Part shown: positions 1-9,509 of the stretch, piece after piece
Numbering within the stretch: the stretch's first letter is position 1
Layout: each line of letters opens with the position of its first letter
Source of the DNA: Herbiconiux gentiana
GTDB lineage: Bacteria > Actinomycetota > Actinomycetes > Actinomycetales > Microbacteriaceae
Length of the DNA stretch: 64,000 bases
NCBI RefSeq assembly: GCF_024978135.1
Contig: NZ_JANTEZ010000003.1
Location: 607,684-671,683, forward strand
Direction of reading: 5' to 3'
Translations under genes and position numbers: made by a program
The notes under the pieces: model-generated
Told to the model about the DNA's origin: nothing
Database searches by the model: none
Seen by the model: the letters and a program-made list of their open reading frames with translations, nothing else

Positions 1-629
1 GCCTCACCGCCGCCGGGCAGGTCGCCGACGCCCACGCGTTCTGGCGCGACGAACGCGACGGGCTGTTCGCCGCGCATCCGGCCACCCCGCTGCTGCCCGA
101 GGATCGGGAGGCTTTCAGCGGCCTGCCGGTGGCCCCGTACGACCCGGCGTGGCGCTTCGAGGTGACGATCGATGAGCCCTCCGACGACGACCCGCGGCCC
201 CGCTCGTTCGAGTTCGCCACCGGCACCGACGGCGTCGTGCCGTTCGAGCTGCTGGGCGTCGCGCGCATCGACGGGGTCGGCGAGCTCGACGTCTGGCGGC
301 TCGCCTCCTACGGCGGCGGCTTGTTCGTGCCCGTGAAAGACGCCCTGGCGGGCAAGCCCGGCGGCACCTACGGCGGCGGCCGCTACCTGATCGACACGAT
401 CAAGGGGGCTGCGCTGAACTCCGCGCTGGCACCCGGCACCGACCCGGCCGGCGACACCCGCCTCGTGCTCGACTTCAACTTCTCCTACAACCCCTCCTGC
501 GCCTACGACCCGGCCTGGGCCTGCCCCCTCGCGCAGCCCGGCAACCGCGTCCCGGTGCCGATCGGGGTGGGCGAGAGCTACGGCGACGCGCCGCTCGACC
601 AGGCTCCCGGGGTCGATGCGCTAGACTGA
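1..629 (+). CDS. DUF1684 domain protein, 5' partial
   Basis: The reading frame is open from base 3, so the start lies outside the window; about 208 residues are visible. The C-terminal part carries the features of the DUF1684 family: a DFNFSYNPSCAYD stretch, then a CPLAQPGNRVPVPI stretch that typically closes these proteins, which are about 200 aa, so little is missing. The family has no established function. There is no signal peptide in the visible part. A 7-bp GC hairpin (640-657) follows the stop codon. The family assignment comes from remembered motifs and the role is unknown. Confidence 0.85.
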   Translation, partial: LTAAGQVADAHAFWRDERDGLFAAHPATPLLPEDREAFSGLPVAPYDPAWRFEVTIDEPSDDDPRPRSFEFATGTDGVVPFELLGVARIDGVGELDVWRLASYGGGLFVPVKDALAGKPGGTYGGGRYLIDTIKGAALNSALAPGTDPAGDTRLVLDFNFSYNPSCAYDPAWACPLAQPGNRVPVPIGVGESYGDAPLDQAPGVDALD

Positions 630-639
630 AGTCACTCGA

Positions 640-657
640 GGGCTCGATAGCGAGCCC
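640..657 (+). terminator. GC hairpin after the DUF1684 gene
   Basis: Perfect inverted repeat GGGCTCG / CGAGCCC with a 4-base ATAG loop, 11 nt after the stop codon. There is no T-run after it, so it may be a weak or factor-assisted terminator, or part of the next gene's leader. Confidence 0.4.
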
Positions 658-826
658 CGTGCGTCGAAAGAACGCTCCCTCTTCTCTGGATGCGGCCTCG
701 TGTGCCGCTCCATTTGCAGATACTTCTTGCGGCGAACGGATGCACCGTCGGTGCGTTCGCCATCCATCCGGATGGGCTGCGAGAAATGCGGCGTGTCCGG
801 ACGAATGCCTGAAAGGCAGTCCCCCT
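658..826 (+). promoter_or_regulatory. Structured 5' leader of the DEAD-box helicase gene
   Basis: About 170 nt lie between the hairpin at 640-657 and the TTG start at 827. They contain a long stem-loop at 731-761 (GGCGAAC pairing with GTTCGCC, inner stem GCACC/GGTGC) and a 12-bp palindrome CCATCCGGATGG at 764-775. A GAAAGG ribosome-binding site follows at 811-816. Long structured leaders are typical of cold-shock RNA helicase genes in other bacteria. That this one regulates is inference from structure alone. Confidence 0.4.
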
Positions 827-2455
827 TTGACTCAGACCCCCACGTCCTTCGCAGCTCTCGGCGTCCCGGCCCCCCTGGTGGCCACGCTGACCGCGAGTGG
901 CATCACGGAGCCCTTCCCGATCCAGGTCGACACGCTCCCCGACACCCTGAACGGCCGCGACGTGCTCGGCCGCGGCAAGACCGGCTCGGGCAAGACCCTG
1001 GCCTTCTCCATCCCGATGGTGGCCCGCCTCGGCGGCACCCTCGCCGGCGGCAAGCGCCGCCCCGGCCGCCCCGTCGGCCTCGTGCTCGCCCCGACCCGCG
1101 AGCTGGCCACCCAGATCGACGCCGTGCTGGCGCCGATGGCCAAGGCCTACGGCATGACCACCACCACGATCTTCGGCGGCGTCTCGCAGTCCCGCCAGGT
1201 AGCCGCGCTCAAGGCCGGCGTCGATATCGTCGTGGCCTGCCCCGGCCGCCTCGAAGACCTGATGAAGCAGGGCTTCGTCTCGCTCGACGCCGTCGAGATC
1301 ACCGTGCTCGACGAGGCCGACCACATGGCCGACCTGGGCTTCCTCCCCGTCGTCACGCGCATCCTCGACAAGACCCCGTCGACCGGTCAGCGCCTGCTGT
1401 TCTCGGCCACGCTCGACAACGGCGTGGACAAGCTGGTGCGCCGCTTCCTCCACAACGAGGTGCTGCACTCGGTCGACGAGGCCAACTCCCCCGTCGCCGC
1501 GATGACCCACCACGTCTTCGAGACCGAGTCGGTCGAGTCCAAGCGCGTCCTCGTCGAGAAGCTCGCCTCGGGCACCGGCCGCCGCATCCTCTTCATGCGC
1601 ACCAAGCACCACGCGAAGAAGCTCGCGAAGCAGCTGACCGCCTCGGGCATCCCGGCCGTCGACCTGCACGGCAACCTGTCGCAGGTCGCCCGTGACCGCA
1701 ACCTCGCGGCCTTCAGCGCCGGCACCGTCAAGGTGCTCGTCGCCACCGACGTGGCCGCCCGCGGTGTGCACGTCGACGACATCGAGCTCGTCATCCACGT
1801 CGACCCGCCGGAGGAGCACAAGGCGTACCTGCACCGCTCGGGCCGCACCGCTCGCGCCGGCTCGACGGGTGACGTCGTCACGATCATGCTGCCCGCGCAG
1901 CGTAAGGACGTGAAGGACCTCCTCCGCAAGGCGGCCATCCAGGTCACTCCCGAGGCCGTGAACGCCGACTCCGCGTCGGTCACCGCCCTTGTCGGCGAGG
2001 TCGCCGCGTACGTCAAGCCCGTCGTGACGCCGCTGCCCGAGTCGGGTCAGCGCCGCACGGGCAACGACGGCGTCTCGCGCGGCCGCAACGGCGGCACCTC
2101 GACCGGCGCCAACGCGCAGCGCAAGCGCAACGGCCGCGGCGGCTCAGCCGGTGGCGGCGCAGGCTCGGGCGAGGGTGTCGGCGCGGGCGCCGGTTCGCGC
2201 TCCGGCGGTGCCGGCGGCAACGGCGGCTCGGGTCGCGGTCGTCGCGGCGGTTCCGCCGGTGGCGGCGTCGCCGGCGGAAGCCGCTCGTTCTACAGCACGT
2301 CCTCGGGCGGCTCCGGCGCCTCGGGCCACGGCTCGGCGTCGGGCTCCGGCGAGAGCAGCCGTCGCGGTGGCCAGGGCGGCGGCTCCGACCGCCCGCGTCA
2401 GTCCGCGGCCTCGTTCTCGGCCGGCTCGGCCGGCGGTCGCCGCCGCTCGCGCTGA
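827..2455 (+). CDS. DEAD-box ATP-dependent RNA helicase
   Basis: A 542-aa RNA-unwinding ATPase, likely for cold-shock mRNA or ribosome assembly. In order: Q-motif region (F8 to Q33), Walker A GKTGSGKT at 50-57, PTRELA, DEAD followed by HMADLGF, SAT in the LFSATLDNG segment, then the second RecA domain with a VATDVAARGVHV motif and HRSGRTARAG. About 130 C-terminal residues are Gly/Ser/Arg-rich (RGG-like), usual for RNA-binding tails in actinobacterial members. I chose the TTG at 827 because GAAAGG lies 10 nt upstream and the sequence from there (MTQTPTSFAALGV) matches the family start. A longer frame from 659 would add an unrelated N-terminus. Confidence 0.92.
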   Translation: MTQTPTSFAALGVPAPLVATLTASGITEPFPIQVDTLPDTLNGRDVLGRGKTGSGKTLAFSIPMVARLGGTLAGGKRRPGRPVGLVLAPTRELATQIDAVLAPMAKAYGMTTTTIFGGVSQSRQVAALKAGVDIVVACPGRLEDLMKQGFVSLDAVEITVLDEADHMADLGFLPVVTRILDKTPSTGQRLLFSATLDNGVDKLVRRFLHNEVLHSVDEANSPVAAMTHHVFETESVESKRVLVEKLASGTGRRILFMRTKHHAKKLAKQLTASGIPAVDLHGNLSQVARDRNLAAFSAGTVKVLVATDVAARGVHVDDIELVIHVDPPEEHKAYLHRSGRTARAGSTGDVVTIMLPAQRKDVKDLLRKAAIQVTPEAVNADSASVTALVGEVAAYVKPVVTPLPESGQRRTGNDGVSRGRNGGTSTGANAQRKRNGRGGSAGGGAGSGEGVGAGAGSRSGGAGGNGGSGRGRRGGSAGGGVAGGSRSFYSTSSGGSGASGHGSASGSGESSRRGGQGGGSDRPRQSAASFSAGSAGGRRRSR

Positions 2456-2473
2456 TCGAGCATCCTGAACCAT

Positions 2474-2508
2474 CGAACGGCCCGTCTTCTCGTGAGGCGG
2501 GCCGTTCG
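2474..2508 (+). terminator. Bidirectional terminator after the helicase gene
   Basis: Perfect 11-bp inverted repeat CGAACGGCCCG / CGGGCCGTTCG with a 13-nt loop, 18 nt after the helicase stop and before the end of the convergent YdeI-like gene. It lacks a strong T-run, as is common in GC-rich actinobacteria. Confidence 0.7.
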
Positions 2509-2570
2509 CCGTCTTCGGCACCTCACGCAGGGCAGGGCGAGCGGATGCGCGGCCGCCGCCGCCCGGATGG

Positions 2571-3149
2571 CTACTGCGGGTACACCGTCTCGTGCCGCGC
2601 CAGCATCGCGACGAACTCCTCGATGCGGCGGGCCCGCGTCTCGGCGCGCTTGAGGTTGTGCAGGCGGAACAGGATCGCGTAGCGGTTCTGGCTCGTCAGC
2701 GTCGCGAAGAACGCCGCCGCCTCGGGGTTCGCGGCGAGCGCCGCGGCGAGGTCGGGCTGCACCTCGATCGTGCTCGGGGAGTCGTACGCCGCCTCCCACC
2801 GGCCGTCGGCCTTCGCCTGGTCGATCTCCGCGTGGCCGTCCGGGCGCATCCGCCCTGCAGCGATGAGGGCCTCGACGCGCAGCCGGTTGACCTTCGACCA
2901 GAGGCCGCGCGGGCGGCGGGGCGTGAAGGTCTGCAGGAAGAAGTCGTCGTCGAGGGCGTTGCGTCGTCCGTCGATCCAGCCGTGGCAGAGGGCGACGTCG
3001 ACCGCGTCGGAGTACGAGACCGTGGTGTGCTCACTGCCCTTCTTCGCGATGCGCAACCGGATGCCGGGCTCGCTCGCGCCGTGCTCGGCGAGAAAGGCGT
3101 CGAAGGCCGCCGCGTCGTCGAACTGGTGGTGCGGGTAGTCGGCCGGCAC
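2571..3149 (-). CDS. YdeI/OmpD-associated family protein
   Basis: A 192-aa soluble protein matching the YdeI/OmpD-associated family: an N-terminal region with VSYSDAVDVALCHGWIDGRRN, the FTPRRPRGLWSKVNRLRVEALI core, and a C-terminal helical part ending RAETRARRIEEFVAMLARHE, which resembles the family's basic tail. Some homologues are described as bacteriocin-protection proteins, but the biochemical role is unknown. It begins 4 nt after the stop of the upstream NUDIX-like gene, so the two are probably co-transcribed. No membrane segment or signal peptide is visible. Confidence 0.85.
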   Translation of the reverse strand: MPADYPHHQFDDAAAFDAFLAEHGASEPGIRLRIAKKGSEHTTVSYSDAVDVALCHGWIDGRRNALDDDFFLQTFTPRRPRGLWSKVNRLRVEALIAAGRMRPDGHAEIDQAKADGRWEAAYDSPSTIEVQPDLAAALAANPEAAAFFATLTSQNRYAILFRLHNLKRAETRARRIEEFVAMLARHETVYPQ

Positions 3150-3153
3150 GGAA

Positions 3154-3693
3154 CTAGAGCAGCTTACCGACCGAGGCGAGGGCCGAGCGGAGGAGCCCTC
3201 CTCGGCCGCCCTCCATCTCGTCGGCCACGGCGTTAGACGCGGCCTCCTGTGGCGTCATCCAGGTGAGTTCCAGCGCATCCTGGCGGGGCTCGCACGTGCC
3301 GGTGACCGGAACGACATAGGCGAGGGAGACGGCGTGCTGGCGCTCGTCGTAGAACGGCGAGACGCCCGGCAGCGGGAAGTACTCGGCGACCTGGAACGGC
3401 ACGGGGCTCGCGGGCAGCTGCGGGAACGCCATCGGCCCGAGGTCCTTCTCGAGGTGGCGGAAGAGCGCGTCGCGGAGGGTCTCGCCGTACATCACGCGGC
3501 CGGAGACGAGGGTGCGCGCGATCGTGCCGCTCGGGCCGACGCGCAGCAGCACACCGACCTCGACGACCTGACCCAGGCCGTCGACCCGCACGGGCACGGC
3601 CTCGACGTAGAGCAGCGGCAGGCGGCGCCTGATCTCGGCGAGCTCGCCGTCGCTCAGCCAGCCGGAGTTCGGGTCGGGGGTGCGCACGCTCAT
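3154..3693 (-). CDS. NUDIX-like hydrolase, DUF4916 family
   Basis: A 179-aa protein beginning MSVRTPDPNSGWLSDGEL, the typical opening of the actinobacterial DUF4916/NUDIX-like family. A NUDIX fold is suggested by the VEVGVLLRVGPSGTIARTLV strand pattern and a GRVMYGETLRDALFRHLEKDLG segment in the NUDIX-box position. The canonical GX5EX7REUXEEXGU box is degenerate, so nucleotide hydrolysis is unproven. Its gene precedes the YdeI-like gene with a 4-nt gap and is divergent from lhr, whose start is 67 nt away, so the two share a short promoter region. Confidence 0.8.
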   Translation of the reverse strand: MSVRTPDPNSGWLSDGELAEIRRRLPLLYVEAVPVRVDGLGQVVEVGVLLRVGPSGTIARTLVSGRVMYGETLRDALFRHLEKDLGPMAFPQLPASPVPFQVAEYFPLPGVSPFYDERQHAVSLAYVVPVTGTCEPRQDALELTWMTPQEAASNAVADEMEGGRGGLLRSALASVGKLL

Positions 3694-3760
3694 GCTCCAT
3701 TCTTACCCGATGCCCACCCGCGTCCGCGCCGATGTCGGTGGTGTGGGACAGGATGAGGGG

Positions 3761-6700
3761 ATGAGCGACGTGCTCGACCAGTTCTCCCCCGCGACCCGCG
3801 AGTGGTTCCGTGGCGCCTTCTCGGGGCCGACCGCGGCGCAGGTCGGCGCCTGGACGGCGGTGTCCAGCGGCGCCCACGCGCTCGTCGTGGCGCCCACCGG
3901 GTCGGGCAAGACGCTCGCGTCCTTCCTCTGGGCCATCGACCGCCTCGCGACGACGGTGCGCGACGACACCCCGCGCAAGACCTCGGTGCTCTACGTCTCG
4001 CCGCTGAAGGCGCTGGCGGTCGACGTCGAGCGCAACCTGCGCTCCCCGCTGGTCGGCATCACGCAGACGGCGAAGCGTCTCGGTGCGAAGCCCCCGGTCA
4101 TCACCGTGGGCGTGCGCTCGGGCGACACCCCGGCCGCCGATCGTCGTGGGCTCGCGAAGAACCCGCCCGACATCCTCATCACCACCCCCGAGTCGCTCTT
4201 CCTCATGCTCACCTCGAGCGCGCGGGAGTCGCTCGCCGAGGTCACCACGGTGATCATCGACGAGGTGCACGCGGTCGCCGCGACCAAGCGCGGCGCCCAC
4301 CTCGCCGTGAGCCTCGACCGGCTCGACACCCTGCTGCCCCAGCCGGCGCAGCGCATCGGGCTGTCGGCGACCGTGCGACCCCGCGAGGAGGTCGCCCGTT
4401 TCCTCGCCGGCGGCCGCCCGGTCACCATCGTCGCCCCGCCGTCGACGAAGAAGTTCGACCTGCGGGTCATCGTGCCGGTGGAGGACATGTCGCAGATCCC
4501 GCCCGCCGAGAACCGGTCGGTGCTCGAGGGGTCCGCGGCGGCGGCGAGCGCACCCGAGCAGGGCTCGATCTGGCCGCACGTCGAGGAGGACATCGTCGAC
4601 CGCATCCTCGAGCACCGCTCGTCGATCGTGTTCGCCAACTCCCGCCGTCTCGCCGAGCGGCTCACCGCACGCCTGAACGAGATCTACAGCGAGCGGCTCG
4701 CCACGGCCCAGGAGCTCGAGCGCGGCGTCGACGCGATGCTCGAGGAGGGTGTCGCGCGTCTGCTGCGCGAAGCGGGGGCGGTCGTCACGATGCCGCCCGA
4801 GGAGGGTGCCGCCAGCGCATCCGCCCCACCTGCGCAGCTGATGGGTCAGGCGGGCCAGACCGAGGGCGCCGAGCTGGTGCTCGCCCGCGCGCACCACGGC
4901 TCGGTCTCGAAGGAGCAGCGGGCGATCATCGAGGACGACCTGAAGTCGGGTCGGCTGCGCTGTGTGGTCGCCACGTCGAGCCTCGAGCTCGGCATCGACA
5001 TGGGTGCCGTCGACCTCGTGGTGCAGGTCGAGGCGCCACCCTCGGTCGCCAGCGGCCTGCAGCGCGTCGGCCGGGCGGGGCACCAGGTCGGCGAGGTGTC
5101 GAAGGGTCTGCTCTACCCGAAGCACCGGGCCGACCTCATCCACTCGGCGGTGGTCTCGCTGCGCATGAGCGAGGGGCTGATCGAGACGCTGTCGGTGCCC
5201 GCGAACCCGCTCGACATCCTCGCGCAGCAGACGGTCGCGGCCTGTGCGCTCGAGCCCATCGACGTCGAGGAGTGGTTCGACGTGATGCGGCGGAGCGCCT
5301 CGTTCACGAACCTCCCCCGCTCGGCCTACGAGGCCACGCTCGACCTGCTCTCCGGGCTCTACCCCTCCGACGAGTTCGCCGAGCTGCGGCCTCGCCTCGT
5401 CTGGGACCGCGACGCCGGCACCCTCACGGGCCGGCCCGGCGCGCAGCGACTCGCGGTCACGAGCGGCGGCACCATCCCCGACCGTGGGCTGTTCGGCGTC
5501 TTCATGGTGGGCGGCGAGCCGACGGATGCCGATCCGTCGACCGGGACGGCGCGCTCCGCACCGGGCCGCCGGGTGGGCGAGCTCGACGAGGAGATGGTCT
5601 ACGAGTCGCGGGTCGGCGACGTCTTCGCGCTGGGGGCGACGAGCTGGCGCATCCACGAGATCACCCACGACCGAGTGCTCGTGACACCAGCGTTCGGGCA
5701 GCCCGGGCGACTGCCGTTCTGGCGCGGCGAGGGCATCGGCCGCCCCGCCGAGCTCGGTCGCGCCATCGGCGAGTTCACCCGCTCGGTGGCGGCGGCCGAC
5801 GAGCAGGGAGCGCGCGAGCTGGCCGAGCGGGCGGGGCTCGACGAATGGGCCGCGGCGAACCTCGTGGCCTTCATCACCGAACAGCGCGAGGCCACCGGGC
5901 ACGTGCCGAGCGACCGCACGATGGTGGTCGAGCGCTTCCGTGACGAGCTCGGCGACTGGCGGGTGGTGCTGCATTCCCCGTACGGCATGCAGGTGCACTC
6001 GCCCTGGGCGCTGGCGATCAACGCGCGCATCCGGGAGCGCTTCGGCATCGACGCCAACGCGGTGGCGAGCGACGACGGCATCGTCGTGCGCCTGCCCGAC
6101 ACCGAGAGCGAGCCCCCGTCGGCCGAGCTGTTCCTCTTCGACCCGGTCGAGCTCGAGCAGCTCGTCACCGAGGAGGTCGGCGGCTCGGCGCTGTTCGCCT
6201 CGCGGTTCCGCGAGAACGCGGCCCGGGCACTGCTGCTTCCCCGGCAGAACCCCGGCAAGCGGTCGCCGCTCTGGCAGCAGCGGCAGCGCTCGGCGCAGCT
6301 GCTCGAGGTGGCGCGCAAGTACCCGTCGTTCCCGATCATCCTCGAGACCGTAAGGGAGTGCCTGCAAGACGTCTACGACCTCCCGTCGCTGCTCGCGCTG
6401 GCCCGCGATCTCGACTCGCGGCGCATCCGGGTGGTGGAGGTCGAATCGGGCGAGGCGTCGCCGTTCGCCCGTTCGCTGCTGTTCGGCTACGTCGCCTCGT
6501 TCGTCTATGAGGGCGACAGCCCGCTGGCCGAACGCCGGGCCGCGGCGCTGGCGCTCGACCCGAGCCTGCTCTCCGAGCTGCTCGGTCGCGCCGAGCTGCG
6601 CGAACTGCTCGACCCCTCGGTGATCGACGACACCGAGCGCGAGCTGCAACGACTCGCTCCCGACCGTCGCGCCCGCGACCTCGAGGGTGTGGCCGACCTG

Positions 6701-8731
6701 CTGCGCATGCTCGGGCCGCTCACCACGGCCGAGGTGACCGCCCGGTCGCAGGAGTTCGACGTGACCGCGGCGCTGACCGAGCTCGTGGCCGCCAAGCGGG
6801 CACTGCCCGTGACGTTCGCGGGGCGGTCGCAGTGGGCGAGCATCGAAGACGCGGGGCGGCTGCGCGACGCGCTCGGGGTGCCGATCCCCTTCGGCGTGCC
6901 CGATGCCTTCATCGCGCCGGTCGAGCATCCGGTCATCGACCTGGTGAGCCGGTACGCCCGCACGCACGGGCCGTTCCTCGCTCACGAGGTGGCGGCGCGG
7001 TTCGGGCTGGGTGTGGCGGTGGTGACGGATGCGCTGCGGCGGCTCTCGGCCGATCGACGGGTGGTCGAGGGGGAGTTCAGGCCGACGGGGTCGGGGCCGG
7101 TGGTGGTCGCGGATGCGGGTGCCGGGGGTTCGGGCTCGGGCGGTGAAGGTTCTGTCGGTGCGGGCGGTAGCGGCGCGGGCTTGGGCGGTGTGGGGGCCGG
7201 CGATGCGGCGGCGGATGCCGGTGGATCCCTCGCCGTGCTCGACGGCGACCCGCCTGCCGTGCTGCCGGCGCTCGGGCAGGCCGGCGGCACCGAGTGGTGC
7301 GACGCCGAGGTGCTGCGACGGTTGCGCAGCCGTTCGCTCGCCGCACTGCGCCACGAGGTCGAGCCCGTCGGCACGCAGACGCTGGCGCGCTTCCTGCCGT
7401 CGTGGCAGCACGTCGGCGGGTCCCTGCGCGGCGTCGACGGCGTGCTCACCGTGATCGAGCAGCTCGCCGGTGTGCCCGTGCCGGCGTCGGCCTGGGAGAA
7501 CCTGGTGCTGCCCGCCCGGGTGCGCGACTACAGCCCGGCCATGCTCGACGAGCTCACCGCGTCGGGCGAGGTCGTCTGGTCGGGGCGCGGCTCGCTGCCG
7601 GGCAGCGACGGGTGGGTCGCCTTCCACACGCTCGACACGCTGCCGCTGTCGGCGACGCCGCCCGAGCCCTTCGACGAGACACCGGTGCACGCGGCGGTGC
7701 TCGCGGCGCTGTCGCGGGGTGGCGCCTACTTCTTCCGGTCGCTGGCCGACGAGGTGGGGGCGGCGATCCTGCGGGGTGCGTCAGCTCCTGATGACGCCTC
7801 CGCCGCCGATACGGCTGAGTCCGCCCCGCGCCCGGCCTCCTCGGCGCTCGTGGTGCCGCCCACCGACCAGGCCGTGGTCGACGCGATCTGGGACTTGGTC
7901 TGGGCCGGTCTCGTCACGAACGACACCGTCGCGCCGCTGCGCACCCTCACCGGCTCGGGCAAGGCCGCGCACGCCACCAAGCGCCCGGCCGCCCGCTCGC
8001 GCATGTACCGCGGCCGCGGAATCGCCCGGGCCTCGATGCAGACCCGGGTCGGGCCGCCCACCGCGGGTGGGCGCTGGTCGCTGCTCCCCGAGCCGGTGGG
8101 CGACGCCACCCTGCGCGCCCATGGCACCGCCGAGATGCTGCTCGACCGCTACGGCCTCGTCACGCGCGGCTCGGTGATGAACGAGCGGGTGCCGGGCGGC
8201 TTCGCGCTGGTCTACCGGGTGCTCAGCCAGTTCGAGGAGTCGGGGCGCTGCCGTCGCGGCTACTTCGTCGAGACACTCGGCGCCGCGCAGTTCGCCACCG
8301 GAGGCACCATCGACCGCCTCCGGGGCTTCGCTCCCGACGCGGTCGGGCGCGACAGCGGCCGTGACCGTCCACCGGAAGCCATGACGCTCGCCGCGACCGA
8401 TCCGGCGAACCCGTTCGGCGCCGCCCTGCCCTGGCCGACGGTCGAGGGGCACAAGCCCGGCCGCAAGGCGGGAGCGCTCGTGGTTCTCGTCGACGGCGAG
8501 CTCACGCTCTACCTCGAGCGCGGCGGCAAGACGGCGCTGGCCTTCAGCGACTCCGAGGAGGTGCTGGCGGTGGCCACCCGTTCGCTCGCCCAGGCCGTCA
8601 CCACCGGGCGGGTCGACAAGCTCGCGGTCGAGCGCGTCAACGGCGACTTCGTGCTGGGCACCACCGTGGGCGGTGCGCTCGAGGCCGCGGGCTTCACCGG
8701 CACGCCGCGGGGGTTGAGGCTCCGTGCCTGA
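3761..8731 (+). CDS. lhr: Lhr-type ATP-dependent DNA helicase
   Basis: A 1656-aa superfamily 2 helicase. The N-terminal Lhr core has Walker A APTGSGKT at 44-51, DEVH at 167-170 and a RVGRAGHQVG motif VI. Lhr winged-helix and beta-barrel modules follow, then the long C-terminal extension typical of actinobacterial Lhr (mycobacterial Lhr is about 1500 aa). A Gly/Ala/Ser-rich linker near residues 1115-1157 looks like a lineage-specific insertion. Lhr is a 3'-5' translocase linked to DNA repair. ATG 3761 is preceded by GGATGAGGGG. The stop overlaps the nei2 start by 8 nt; the same pair is adjacent in mycobacteria (Rv3296/Rv3297), supporting a joint repair role. Confidence 0.96.
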   Translation: MSDVLDQFSPATREWFRGAFSGPTAAQVGAWTAVSSGAHALVVAPTGSGKTLASFLWAIDRLATTVRDDTPRKTSVLYVSPLKALAVDVERNLRSPLVGITQTAKRLGAKPPVITVGVRSGDTPAADRRGLAKNPPDILITTPESLFLMLTSSARESLAEVTTVIIDEVHAVAATKRGAHLAVSLDRLDTLLPQPAQRIGLSATVRPREEVARFLAGGRPVTIVAPPSTKKFDLRVIVPVEDMSQIPPAENRSVLEGSAAAASAPEQGSIWPHVEEDIVDRILEHRSSIVFANSRRLAERLTARLNEIYSERLATAQELERGVDAMLEEGVARLLREAGAVVTMPPEEGAASASAPPAQLMGQAGQTEGAELVLARAHHGSVSKEQRAIIEDDLKSGRLRCVVATSSLELGIDMGAVDLVVQVEAPPSVASGLQRVGRAGHQVGEVSKGLLYPKHRADLIHSAVVSLRMSEGLIETLSVPANPLDILAQQTVAACALEPIDVEEWFDVMRRSASFTNLPRSAYEATLDLLSGLYPSDEFAELRPRLVWDRDAGTLTGRPGAQRLAVTSGGTIPDRGLFGVFMVGGEPTDADPSTGTARSAPGRRVGELDEEMVYESRVGDVFALGATSWRIHEITHDRVLVTPAFGQPGRLPFWRGEGIGRPAELGRAIGEFTRSVAAADEQGARELAERAGLDEWAAANLVAFITEQREATGHVPSDRTMVVERFRDELGDWRVVLHSPYGMQVHSPWALAINARIRERFGIDANAVASDDGIVVRLPDTESEPPSAELFLFDPVELEQLVTEEVGGSALFASRFRENAARALLLPRQNPGKRSPLWQQRQRSAQLLEVARKYPSFPIILETVRECLQDVYDLPSLLALARDLDSRRIRVVEVESGEASPFARSLLFGYVASFVYEGDSPLAERRAAALALDPSLLSELLGRAELRELLDPSVIDDTERELQRLAPDRRARDLEGVADLLRMLGPLTTAEVTARSQEFDVTAALTELVAAKRALPVTFAGRSQWASIEDAGRLRDALGVPIPFGVPDAFIAPVEHPVIDLVSRYARTHGPFLAHEVAARFGLGVAVVTDALRRLSADRRVVEGEFRPTGSGPVVVADAGAGGSGSGGEGSVGAGGSGAGLGGVGAGDAAADAGGSLAVLDGDPPAVLPALGQAGGTEWCDAEVLRRLRSRSLAALRHEVEPVGTQTLARFLPSWQHVGGSLRGVDGVLTVIEQLAGVPVPASAWENLVLPARVRDYSPAMLDELTASGEVVWSGRGSLPGSDGWVAFHTLDTLPLSATPPEPFDETPVHAAVLAALSRGGAYFFRSLADEVGAAILRGASAPDDASAADTAESAPRPASSALVVPPTDQAVVDAIWDLVWAGLVTNDTVAPLRTLTGSGKAAHATKRPAARSRMYRGRGIARASMQTRVGPPTAGGRWSLLPEPVGDATLRAHGTAEMLLDRYGLVTRGSVMNERVPGGFALVYRVLSQFEESGRCRRGYFVETLGAAQFATGGTIDRLRGFAPDAVGRDSGRDRPPEAMTLAATDPANPFGAALPWPTVEGHKPGRKAGALVVLVDGELTLYLERGGKTALAFSDSEEVLAVATRSLAQAVTTGRVDKLAVERVNGDFVLGTTVGGALEAAGFTGTPRGLRLRA

Positions 8732-9503
8732 GGGAGACACCGTCTACCGAACCGCCGTGCACCTCGACGAGGCGCTGGCGGGGAGGGTGCTCACGCGCTG
8801 CGACATCCGGGTGCCGCAGCATGCCGCCGTCGACTTCACGGGCCAGCTCGTGGAAGGGGTGGTGGCGCGGGGCAAGCACCTGCTGACGCGGGTGGGGGCG
8901 GCGAGCATCCACACCCACCTGAAGATGGAGGGGTCGTGGCACATCTACCGGCACGGCACCGCGTGGCGGCGGCCGACGCACCAGGCGCGCATCATCCTCG
9001 AGAATGCCGACTGGGTCACGGTGGGGTTCGACCTCGGCACGGTCGAGATCGTGCCGCGCGACAGGGAGGACGAGGTCGTCGGCCACCTCGGGCCCGATCT
9101 GCTCGGCCCCGACTGGGACGCCGAGGAGGCGGTGCGGCGCCTGGCGGCCGACGGAGATCGCGAGATCGACGTGGCGCTGCTCGACCAGCGCAACCTCGCG
9201 GGGCTAGGCAACGTCTACGCGAACGAGCTGTGCTTCCTCCGCGGGGTGCGACCGCAGCGGCCCGTGGCCGAGGTGCCCGACCTGCCGGCGGTCGTGGCGC
9301 TGGCGAAGAAGCTGATCACGGTGAATCGCGACCGGGTCGAGCGCACGACCACTGGCGACCTCCGGCCGGGGCGGCAGGTCTGGGTGTACGGGCGCGAGAA
9401 CAAGCCGTGCCGTCGGTGCGGAACGCGCATCCGTCACGGGCAGCTGGGGGCGACTGAGCTGTCGCTGCGGGAGACGTACTGGTGCCCGCACTGCCAGACG
9501 TAG
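8724..9503 (+). CDS. nei2: DNA glycosylase/AP lyase, endonuclease VIII family
   Basis: A 259-aa Fpg/Nei-family base-excision enzyme that removes oxidised bases and cleaves the abasic site. It begins MPEGDTVYRTA, where Pro2 is the Schiff-base nucleophile and Glu3 a catalytic acid. The helix-two-turn-helix segment contains DQRNLAGLGNVYANE. The C-terminal zinc finger has paired CxxC motifs (CRRC and CPHC) with the DNA-contacting GRENKPC stretch before them. It starts inside the end of lhr (8-nt overlap), so translation is probably coupled. An imperfect 30-bp tandem repeat begins 7 nt after the stop. Confidence 0.95.
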   Translation: MPEGDTVYRTAVHLDEALAGRVLTRCDIRVPQHAAVDFTGQLVEGVVARGKHLLTRVGAASIHTHLKMEGSWHIYRHGTAWRRPTHQARIILENADWVTVGFDLGTVEIVPRDREDEVVGHLGPDLLGPDWDAEEAVRRLAADGDREIDVALLDQRNLAGLGNVYANELCFLRGVRPQRPVAEVPDLPAVVALAKKLITVNRDRVERTTTGDLRPGRQVWVYGRENKPCRRCGTRIRHGQLGATELSLRETYWCPHCQT

Positions 9504-9509
9504 GTGTTA

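Noticed and set aside
632..1834. Long open frame opposite the DEAD-box helicase gene
   Set aside because: Arg/Val/Gly-rich, no domain, and mirrors the high-GC third positions of the real gene.
3233..7690. A 1485-codon open frame opposite lhr
   Set aside because: Composition is Arg/His/Gln-rich with no motif; a typical antisense artefact in GC-rich DNA, while lhr has all helicase motifs.
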